Part shown: positions 17,093 to 24,572 of the stretch, in pieces
Numbering within the stretch: the stretch's first letter is position 1
How the letters are laid out: every line of letters starts with the position of its first letter
NCBI GenBank assembly: GCA_021791875.1
Contig: JAJYVU010000002.1
Location: 39,709 to 103,708 of the forward strand
DNA length: 64,000 nt
Reading direction: 5' to 3'
Source of the DNA: Acidobacteriota bacterium
Lineage (GTDB): Bacteria; Acidobacteriota; Terriglobia; Terriglobales; Acidobacteriaceae
The notes under the pieces: model-generated
Databases searched by the model: none
Told to the model about the DNA's origin: nothing
The model's input: only the letters and a program-made list of their open reading frames with translations
Program-made: the position numbers and the translations under genes

Positions 17093-19192
17093 GTGGATGC
17101 CTTGATTAGAATCCTGTGGCTCATTCCGGCGATCCCCGTGTTGGCCGCCGGATTCATTGCACTCTTGAAGCGGGGCCAGCGCAAGCTCGCCGCCACGGCT
17201 GCCATCGGCGCACTCGGAGTCTCCCTTGTAATGTCGGTTGCGGCGTTTGCATCGATGCTCGGAAATTCCGGGCTGCAGGTGATGAACTTCCGCTGGCTGC
17301 AGTTTGGAACACAGTGGATTTCGCTGGGCTGGCTGCTGGATCCGCTGGCCGCCATCATGCTGGTGATGGTGTCATTTGTCGGGCTGCTGATCTTTATCTA
17401 CAGCATCGGCTACATGGCCGAGGACGAGAACTTCACGCGCTTCTTCTGCTTCCTTTCGCTGTTTGCCGGTGCCATGCTGGCGGTGGTGATTGCCAACAGC
17501 CTGCTGCTGCTGTTCATGGGATGGGAGTTGGTGGGGCTGACGTCGTACCTGCTGATTGGTTTCTGGTATCACAAGCCGGAAGCGGCAGCGGCGGCGAAGA
17601 AGGCTTTCATCGTGACTCGGGTGGGCGATCTTGGCCTGCTGCTGGGCATGGTGTGGCTCTATGGGAGCACCGGCACACTGTTGTTTTACAACCACGGCGC
17701 CGGCTGCCTGGAGCATGGCGCGCTGGCTGTGCTGGTGGCGCACACGACGATTGGCGGCATGGCGGTCTCGACGGCGATTGCGCTGCTGATTTTCCTGGGC
17801 GCGGCGGGCAAGTCCGGACAGGTTCCGTTCCACATATGGTTGCCGGATGCGATGGAAGGTCCGACGCCGGTGAGCGCGCTGATTCATGCGGCGACGATGG
17901 TGGCTGCCGGCGTTTACCTGATTGCGCGCGTATATCCGCTGATGAGCATAACGGTGACGCCGGGGACGATCAGCACGGCGCTGCAGGTGATTGCCTGGAT
18001 TGGAGCGATTACAGCATTCTTTGCGGCTTGCATTGCGGTGGCGCAGGACGACATCAAGCGGATTCTGGCCTATTCGACGATTTCGCAACTGGGCTACATG
18101 ATGCTGGGCCTGGGCGTGGGCGGCGTAGCGGTGGGCATGTTCCACCTGATCACGCATGCATGCTTCAAGGCGCTCTTGTTCCTGGGCGCGGGCTCGGTGA
18201 TTCACGGCTGCGGGGGCGAGCAGGACATTCGCAAGATGGGCGGGCTGCGGCGGTTCATGCCCATCACGTTCGTGACGTATGCCTCAGGCATGCTGGCGTT
18301 ATGCGGCTTCCCGCTGTTTGCAGGGTTCTGGAGCAAGGATGAGATTTTGCACGCGGCCCATGGGTGGCCGATGTCGCTGGGGCCGTTTTATCTGGGCACG
18401 GCGGGCGCGCTACTGACCGCGTTCTACATGATGCGACAGGTTTATTACGTCTTCCTGGGCTCGCGGCGCACGGCGGACGAGGCGGCGGAAGCAGCGGCAA
18501 AGGCGGCGGATGAAACCACGGCCGCACACGGACACGCAACGGCGCACGGCCATGGCGAACCGCACGAGAGCCCGGCGGTGATGGGGATTCCGATGATCAT
18601 TCTGGGCTTCCTGGCGGCTTTCCTGGGATTCGTTGGTACTCCTGCGTGGCCATGGTTCAGCGATTTCTTGACCGGCCAGACGACGACGCTCGACTTTGGG
18701 CGATTTGGCGAAGCAGGCCTGCTGCCGCTGATGGCGGTTTCGTCGTTGATGGTTTTTGCAGGCCTCGGATTGGGCTGGTGGTTCTACGGGCGCAAGCCGA
18801 TAGTGAGTGCGAGCCAGCCGGACGGGCTGGAGCAGGCGATGCCGCCGGTGTTTGGGGCTCTGCGGCGGCGTTTATTTGTAGATGAGCTCTATGCGGTAAC
18901 CGTGGTTCGACTGGTTCGCTGGGGTTCAGCTCTGGCCGATGTGTTTGACCGATTTGTGCTGGGCGGGCTTGCGGGACTGATGGCTCTGCTGGTGAACGGT
19001 CTAGGGCACATCGACAACTCGTTGGATACGCATGCGGTGAACGGCGGATTTGACCTGGGCTGCCGGGAGCTGGCCACGGGCGGACGGTGGTTTGCCGCCT
19101 GGCAGAGCGGCCGCGTGCAGACCTATCTGAGGACGATTGGCATTGCGCTGATTGTTTTGGCAGTGATGCTTCTGTGGTGGGGTAAGGCATGA
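17093..19192 (+). CDS. nuoL: Complex I antiporter-like subunit NuoL, enlarged
   Basis: 699 residues, longer than the roughly 610 of E. coli NuoL. It is the distal proton-pumping subunit, whose long lateral helix clamps the membrane arm. Functional residues: Glu in FMGWELVGLTSYLL, the TM7 lysine in GAAGKSGQVPFHIWLPDA, HAATMVAAGVYL. A His-rich loop (HGHATAHGHGEPHES) precedes TM13. The lateral-helix region is extended, with GGLAGLMALLVNGLGHI and THAVNGGFDLGCRELATG before the final anchor GRVQTYLRTIGI. That would suit spanning an additional NuoM-type subunit. The start is a GTG; an overlapping ATG at 17071 is out of frame. Confidence 0.96.
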   Translation: MDALIRILWLIPAIPVLAAGFIALLKRGQRKLAATAAIGALGVSLVMSVAAFASMLGNSGLQVMNFRWLQFGTQWISLGWLLDPLAAIMLVMVSFVGLLIFIYSIGYMAEDENFTRFFCFLSLFAGAMLAVVIANSLLLLFMGWELVGLTSYLLIGFWYHKPEAAAAAKKAFIVTRVGDLGLLLGMVWLYGSTGTLLFYNHGAGCLEHGALAVLVAHTTIGGMAVSTAIALLIFLGAAGKSGQVPFHIWLPDAMEGPTPVSALIHAATMVAAGVYLIARVYPLMSITVTPGTISTALQVIAWIGAITAFFAACIAVAQDDIKRILAYSTISQLGYMMLGLGVGGVAVGMFHLITHACFKALLFLGAGSVIHGCGGEQDIRKMGGLRRFMPITFVTYASGMLALCGFPLFAGFWSKDEILHAAHGWPMSLGPFYLGTAGALLTAFYMMRQVYYVFLGSRRTADEAAEAAAKAADETTAAHGHATAHGHGEPHESPAVMGIPMIILGFLAAFLGFVGTPAWPWFSDFLTGQTTTLDFGRFGEAGLLPLMAVSSLMVFAGLGLGWWFYGRKPIVSASQPDGLEQAMPPVFGALRRRLFVDELYAVTVVRLVRWGSALADVFDRFVLGGLAGLMALLVNGLGHIDNSLDTHAVNGGFDLGCRELATGGRWFAAWQSGRVQTYLRTIGIALIVLAVMLLWWGKA

Positions 19193-20898
19193 ATTCGATT
19201 GGACCGCTGACGCTGCTGACTGCTTTGCCCATTGCCGGGGCTGTGCTGGTGCTCATACTCAAGCGCGCGCAGAAATTGTCGCGGGCCGTGGCGATCGTGA
19301 TTGCGGTTGCGGCTCTGCTGGCGACGCTGGTGCTGTGGGCGCGATTCGACTCCGCGGCACCTGGCATGCAGTTTCAGGAAGTGCACACATGGGCGCCGTC
19401 GGTTGGGCTGACGTATCACGTCGGAGTGGACGGGCTGGGGATTCTGCTGCTGGTGCTTTCGGCGGTGGTGGTGCTGATGTCGCTGGCTGCATCGTGGCGC
19501 AACGCATCGCACGGGCCAGTGTACTTTGCGCTGGTGCTGCTGCTGGAAGCGGGGTTGTTCGGCACCTTCACGGCGCTGAATTTTCTGCACTGGTTCATTT
19601 TCTGGGAGTTGACTCTGCTGCCGGCATTCTTCCTGGTGAGGTTATGGGGAGGGCCGCAGCGCGGGCGGGCGTCGGTGCAGTTCTTCTTCTATACGATGGT
19701 CGGCAGCGTTGCGCTGCTGCTGGCCTTCCTGGCGCTTTACCTTGCGACGGGCACCTACGACTTTACGACGCTGGCGCAGATGGCGCAGAACGGCGGGCTT
19801 GCCGCGGCACTGCAGCAGAACCTGCATTGGGGCGGATGGTCGGGCGGCCATATCGCGCTGATATTGTTTTGGGCTGTGTTTCTGGGGTTTGCGGTGAAGA
19901 CGCCGGTGGTGCCGTTCCACGGATGGTTGCCGGATACCTACTCGGAGGCATCGAGCGAGACGACGATGCTGCTGACCGGGGCGATGTCGAAGATGGGCAT
20001 CTTTGGCTTTCTGCGGATTCTGCTGCCGATCTTTCCCGCGCAGATGCAGGAGATGCTGACGCCGCTGCTGTGGCTGGCGGTGGCCTCGATTGTGCTGCCG
20101 GCTTTTGCGGCGTGGCGGCAGAAGGACTTGAAGCGCACGTTCGCATACTCGTCGGTGAATCACCTGGGTTATTGCGTGCTGGGCGTGTGCGTGGCGGCGA
20201 AGCTGACGGGCGTGGATCCCTCGCTGGCGATTGAGAAGTCGGCCGCTCTGACGGGCGTGCTGCTGCAAATCTTCAGTCACGGGCTGACGGCGGCGGCGCT
20301 GTTCTGGTTTGTCGCGCTGCTGGAGCGGCGGAGCGGCGGTCTGCGGGGCCTGGAAGATTTTGGCGGACTGCGCAAGATTGTGCCTGTGTTTTGCGGACTG
20401 ATGGGGATTGCGATTTTCGCGTCGCTTGGGCTGCCCGGGTTGAATGGCTTCCCGGCGGAGTTCCTGATTTTCAAGGGAGCCTTTCCGCTGGCGGGCTGGG
20501 CGGCAACCGCTGCGCTGCTGGGGTTACTGCTGACGGCGGTGTTCCTGCTGGGAATTTTGCAAAAGGTGTTCTTTGGACCCTTGGGCAAAGGTCAATTGGA
20601 AACTAAAACAGATACCAATTCAAGTTCGTTGCCTGCTGCTATGCGTGATCTCTCGACGACGGAACGCTTTGCCCTGGCTCCGGCGATTGCCCTGATGTTT
20701 GTGCTGGGGCTTTATCCCCAACTGATTGCGGGCAAGATGGCCGGGACTGTGACTCAATGGACGACTCCTGCGACCAGTGCGACGGAGGCATACAAGACAA
20801 CAGCTCCGAAGCACAATGCTGCGCGCCTGGAGGCTGCCTCCGGTGCGTGGCTGATTCATCGAAAAGCGCAGGCGGGGAAAGCGCAGGTGGCTGACTGA
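19189..20898 (+). CDS. nuoM: Complex I antiporter-like subunit NuoM, copy 1
   Basis: 569 residues. Pumping residues look complete: TM5 glutamate in FWELTLLPAFFLVRLWG, TM7 lysine in FAVKTPVVPFHGWLPDTYSEA, TM8 lysine in TGAMSKMGIFG. The C-terminal tail of about 40 residues after the last helix is polar. Overlaps nuoL by 4 bases and shares one base (TGATG) with the second nuoM. Confidence 0.95.
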   Translation: MNSIGPLTLLTALPIAGAVLVLILKRAQKLSRAVAIVIAVAALLATLVLWARFDSAAPGMQFQEVHTWAPSVGLTYHVGVDGLGILLLVLSAVVVLMSLAASWRNASHGPVYFALVLLLEAGLFGTFTALNFLHWFIFWELTLLPAFFLVRLWGGPQRGRASVQFFFYTMVGSVALLLAFLALYLATGTYDFTTLAQMAQNGGLAAALQQNLHWGGWSGGHIALILFWAVFLGFAVKTPVVPFHGWLPDTYSEASSETTMLLTGAMSKMGIFGFLRILLPIFPAQMQEMLTPLLWLAVASIVLPAFAAWRQKDLKRTFAYSSVNHLGYCVLGVCVAAKLTGVDPSLAIEKSAALTGVLLQIFSHGLTAAALFWFVALLERRSGGLRGLEDFGGLRKIVPVFCGLMGIAIFASLGLPGLNGFPAEFLIFKGAFPLAGWAATAALLGLLLTAVFLLGILQKVFFGPLGKGQLETKTDTNSSSLPAAMRDLSTTERFALAPAIALMFVLGLYPQLIAGKMAGTVTQWTTPATSATEAYKTTAPKHNAARLEAASGAWLIHRKAQAGKAQVAD

Positions 20899-22436
20899 TG
20901 CTTGCGTGGACGATCTATCTATCCTTTGCCGGCGCTGCCGCCGTGCTGCTGACCCCGAAGAGCAAACCGCAAGTGACGCGCGTAGTGGCGCTGCTGGCCG
21001 CACTGGCCGGGTTTGGGCTGGCGATTGCGGGGACGATTGCCTACGAGCCTGGGTCGATTGTGACGGTGGCGCAGGTGCCGTGGATCCCGCAGCTTGGGAT
21101 TCAATATCACCTGGCGGCAGACGGCATCAGCCTGGTGTTGCTGTTGCTAACGGGTATCGCGGCGACGGCGGGCATCCTGTTCTCGTGGAATATTGAAAAC
21201 CGTGTACGAGAGTTCTTCGCCTTCTACCTGGCGCTGATTGGCGGCGTGTACGGGGTGTTTCTGAGCTTCGATCTGTTTCTGCTCTTCGTGTTTTATGAAG
21301 TTGCGATCATTCCGAAGTACTTCCTGATTGCGATCTGGGGTTCGGCGCCAAATGGCGATACCAGCAAGCGCACTTATGCAGCGATGAAGCTGGCGCTGTA
21401 CTCGTTTGCAGGGAGCGCCCTGGTGCTGGCGGGAATTCTGGCGGCGTGGGTGGTTTCCGGCGCGAAGACTTTCGACATGCAGGTGCTGGCGAAGTATCCG
21501 TTCCCGGTGCACTTCCAGATGTGGGCGTTCCCGCTGGTGTTTGTGGGCTTTGCGGTGCTGGCCGGTTTGTGGCCGTTCCACACATGGGCACCCACCGGCC
21601 ATGCGGCAGCTCCCACGGCGGCGTCGATGCTGCTGGCGGGCGTGGTGATGAAGCTGGGCGCTTACGGCTGTTTGCGTGTGGCGATGATGCTGTTCCCAGC
21701 CGGACTCGGGGCGTGGGGATTCCACGTGCTCGGATTTGGCTCATGGCGGGATGTTTTCGCGCTGCTGGCGCTGGTGGGGATTGTGTACGGCGCAAGCGTG
21801 GCGCTTGTGCAGCAGGATTTCAAATTTGTGATTGGGTACTCCAGCGTGAGCCACATGGGGTTTGTGTTGCTCGGTCTGATGACTCTGAGCCAGATTGGCC
21901 TGGACGGCGCAGTGTTGCAGATGTTTTCGCACGGTGTGATTGCGGGCCTGCTCTTCGCCGTGGTGGGGCGGATGGTGTACGACCGCACGCACACGCGCGA
22001 CCTGAAGATATTGAGCACCATGCATCTGGGACGAACGCTGCCGTTTGTGGCAGTGGTGTTTACGCTGGCGGCGATGGCTTCGATCGGGATGCCGGGCTTC
22101 AGCGGGTTCATTGCAGAGTTTCAGGTGATTGTGGGCGTGTGGCACACGATGCCGTGGATGGTGTTCGTGGTGGGCTTCGGAATCCTGGTGGGCATTGGCT
22201 TCACGTGGCGCGCACTGACGCGAGCGTTCTTCAGCGACGGGAAGCGCGCCACCGCGGCCGGTCCTCCGGAGCATGGTCCGCTGGCGGCCGTGACATGGCC
22301 GGAGCGATGCGGCTCGCTGCTGCTGCTGGCCGCGACGGTCACGGTTGGTTTGTATCCCCAGATTCTTATGAATTTGATATTGCCGAGCCTTAACTCACCG
22401 TTGTTTGCGGCCCTGAGAAACGGAGGCTGGCGATGA
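20898..22436 (+). CDS. nuoM: Second NuoM-type subunit (NuoM2)
   Basis: 512 residues, a full-length second NuoM paralogue, not a fragment. TM5 glutamate is kept in FYEVAIIPKYFLIAIWG and a TM8 lysine in AGVVMKLGAYG. In TM7, where NuoM1 reads AVKTPVVPFH, it reads AVLAGLWPFHTWAPTGH, so the lysine is a leucine. This variant motif is also unlike NuoL and NuoN of this operon. The paralogue probably inserts in the membrane arm between NuoL and NuoM. Whether it pumps is open. Overlaps nuoN by 4 bases. Confidence 0.93.
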   Translation: MLAWTIYLSFAGAAAVLLTPKSKPQVTRVVALLAALAGFGLAIAGTIAYEPGSIVTVAQVPWIPQLGIQYHLAADGISLVLLLLTGIAATAGILFSWNIENRVREFFAFYLALIGGVYGVFLSFDLFLLFVFYEVAIIPKYFLIAIWGSAPNGDTSKRTYAAMKLALYSFAGSALVLAGILAAWVVSGAKTFDMQVLAKYPFPVHFQMWAFPLVFVGFAVLAGLWPFHTWAPTGHAAAPTAASMLLAGVVMKLGAYGCLRVAMMLFPAGLGAWGFHVLGFGSWRDVFALLALVGIVYGASVALVQQDFKFVIGYSSVSHMGFVLLGLMTLSQIGLDGAVLQMFSHGVIAGLLFAVVGRMVYDRTHTRDLKILSTMHLGRTLPFVAVVFTLAAMASIGMPGFSGFIAEFQVIVGVWHTMPWMVFVVGFGILVGIGFTWRALTRAFFSDGKRATAAGPPEHGPLAAVTWPERCGSLLLLAATVTVGLYPQILMNLILPSLNSPLFAALRNGGWR

Positions 22437-23935
22437 GCGCGGTCAGCTATTCGCAACTCGTATGGGTCACGCTGCCGGAAATTGCGCTGGTCGTAGCCGC
22501 GCTTGCCGTGCTGGCCTGCGATGGGACGGTGCTGCGCGGGGCGGCGATCGCGCGTCGCAGAGGCGTGGCCGCGCTGCTGGCGTGCGTGGGCTCCGTTGCG
22601 GCGATGCTGCTGGTCGGGAGTGGTCCGGCATCCTTCCATTTGCCGGACGGCATGCTGGTGATGGACGGGCGGACGCGGGTGGTGCAGGTGGCGCTGCTGG
22701 TACTGACCATCCTGACGGTGCTGCTTTCCGAGGCGATGCTGACGCCGGCAGCCGAGGGGGTGGCTGGCGGAAAGACGGCATTCACGCACCACATTGGTGA
22801 ATATTTTGCGCTGCTGCTATTTGCAACCGTGGCAGTGCTGTTTCTGGTAAGCACGCAGAATTTTCTGCTGATCTTTCTCGCACTCGAGTTTTTGAGCCTA
22901 GTGCTTTACATCCTCACCGGCTTTGACAAGCAAAGCCAGCTTTCGACCGAGGCGGCGCTGAAATATTTCCTATTCGGGGGGATTTCGGCGGCATTTCTGC
23001 TGTTTGGCATCAGCCTGATCTACGGGCTGTCGGGCTCGATCGATCTCTCGCAGATTGCCGTGGCGGCGCTGCAGCCTGATCCTCTGTGGATGATTGCCAT
23101 CGTCATGGTGGTGGTCGGTTTTGGATTCAAAGTGGCGGCAGCGCCGTTCCACCTGTGGGCTCCGGATGCTTATCAGGGCGCCCCAACAATCAGCGCGGGT
23201 TTTGTCTCGTCGAGCTCGAAGGTCGCCAGTTTCTTCATCTTTGCGCAGGTGCTCACGCTTGGTGTGTTCGGCGCCGCGGGAAGTGGAATGTGGCATGGCG
23301 CCGCACCGGGATGGGTGCCGGTGCTGTGCGTGGTAGCGGCGTTATCGCTGTTGCTGGGTAACCTTGCCGCGCTTGTGCAGACCAGCCTGCGCAGGTTGCT
23401 TGCCTACTCGGCGATTGGGCATGCGGGATATTTGTTGCTGGCCATTATTGCGCACACGCCGCAGAGCACCTCCGCGCTGCTTTACTATGTCTTTACGTAT
23501 GCGCTCACCGTTCTGGGCGCGTTCGGTGTGCTCGCGGCGCTTGAGGCGCAAGGGATTGACCGCATCGCGGATGTGGCCGGGCTCAGCCGGCGGGCGCCAT
23601 TCCTTTCGGCGTGCATGCTGGTCTTTCTGCTTTCGCTGGCGGGGATTCCGCCGCTGGCCGGATTCTTCGGCAAGTTCTGGTTGTTTGGTACGGCGCTCAA
23701 TGCGGCTCCGCAACTGGGGCTGTTCTGGCTGGTGATGCTGGCGATTCTGATGAGCGTTGTAGCGCTGGTCTACTACCTACGGGTGCTGAAGCAGATCTTC
23801 GTAGCGGATGTGCCCGCGAACGCAGGCGCGATTCACAGCGGGCTGGTCACGCGCGTGACGCTGGGCGTGATGGCCGCTGCTACAGTGGTTCTCGGTTGCG
23901 ATCCGGGACTGCTGATTCGATGGGTTGTGAGGTAA
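22433..23935 (+). CDS. nuoN: Complex I antiporter-like subunit NuoN
   Basis: 500 residues, the third antiporter-like subunit class and the last gene of the operon. TM5 glutamate in FLALEFLSLVLYILTGF, TM7 lysine in GFGFKVAAAPFHLWAPDAYQGAP, and RRLLAYSAIGHAGYLLL. The 3' end overlaps the opposite-strand HXXEE gene by 56 bases, with no room for a terminator. Confidence 0.95.
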   Translation: MSAVSYSQLVWVTLPEIALVVAALAVLACDGTVLRGAAIARRRGVAALLACVGSVAAMLLVGSGPASFHLPDGMLVMDGRTRVVQVALLVLTILTVLLSEAMLTPAAEGVAGGKTAFTHHIGEYFALLLFATVAVLFLVSTQNFLLIFLALEFLSLVLYILTGFDKQSQLSTEAALKYFLFGGISAAFLLFGISLIYGLSGSIDLSQIAVAALQPDPLWMIAIVMVVVGFGFKVAAAPFHLWAPDAYQGAPTISAGFVSSSSKVASFFIFAQVLTLGVFGAAGSGMWHGAAPGWVPVLCVVAALSLLLGNLAALVQTSLRRLLAYSAIGHAGYLLLAIIAHTPQSTSALLYYVFTYALTVLGAFGVLAALEAQGIDRIADVAGLSRRAPFLSACMLVFLLSLAGIPPLAGFFGKFWLFGTALNAAPQLGLFWLVMLAILMSVVALVYYLRVLKQIFVADVPANAGAIHSGLVTRVTLGVMAAATVVLGCDPGLLIRWVVR

Positions 23936-24494
23936 GGCGCGCGGTCAGATTGAGGCGAACGCGGAGCATAATGGCAAGATGAATGGCGATGGCAATCGCC
24001 AGCCCAAGCGAGTTATATACCACCGAGGCATCCGCTCGATTCAGCAGGAACCAAGCGTATCCGCCCACCGGCAGAAACAGGATCACGGCGGTGATGGTTC
24101 CCGGATTGTAGCGGCGCATGAGGATTGCCTGAAGAATGTGGACGACAGCGTTCACCAGAACCAGGTAGATTGCGACATAGCCGTAGCCCGAATTGATTGT
24201 GGCCGCGAGCCAAAGGGAGAGGGTGATCACTCCCCAGACTCCGGGCACGTTGATGAGAAACACGTCGAGGCGCGACAGTGCCTGGCGATCGTTTCCGATC
24301 CAATGATTCACAAAGAGGCGAAAACGATCGTTGTCGTGTTCCTCCCATTGATGGAGCATGTATGCGGGCAGCGTGAAAAAGACTGCGGCGACGGCTGGTG
24401 GAAAGCCGTGCAGCAGTAATGGTGCGAGGGCCAGCAAAAACAGTGCAAACAGCGACGCTCCATAAACCCAATTCGCTACGAATCGCTCAAGCAT
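23880..24494 (-). CDS. HXXEE-domain membrane protein
   Basis: 204 residues from the ATG at 24494, which has GGAG 11 bases upstream; a longer reading from 24554 lacks a ribosome binding site. Multi-pass membrane protein with the motif HQWEEHDNDRF after the second span and HLAIM near the end. That matches the HXXEE family, whose conserved His and Glu residues suggest metal binding but whose function is unknown. It lies downstream of comEC on the same strand, and its 3' end overlaps nuoN head-on. Confidence 0.75.
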   Translation of the reverse strand: MLERFVANWVYGASLFALFLLALAPLLLHGFPPAVAAVFFTLPAYMLHQWEEHDNDRFRLFVNHWIGNDRQALSRLDVFLINVPGVWGVITLSLWLAATINSGYGYVAIYLVLVNAVVHILQAILMRRYNPGTITAVILFLPVGGYAWFLLNRADASVVYNSLGLAIAIAIHLAIMLRVRLNLTARLTSQPIESAVPDRNREPL

Positions 24495-24572
24495 AGAAGT
24501 GGGATCTCCGATGGCGACCATGATCGCACAACAGGAGGTGTCATGGAGGGCCACAGTTTCACTTCAAGTGAA

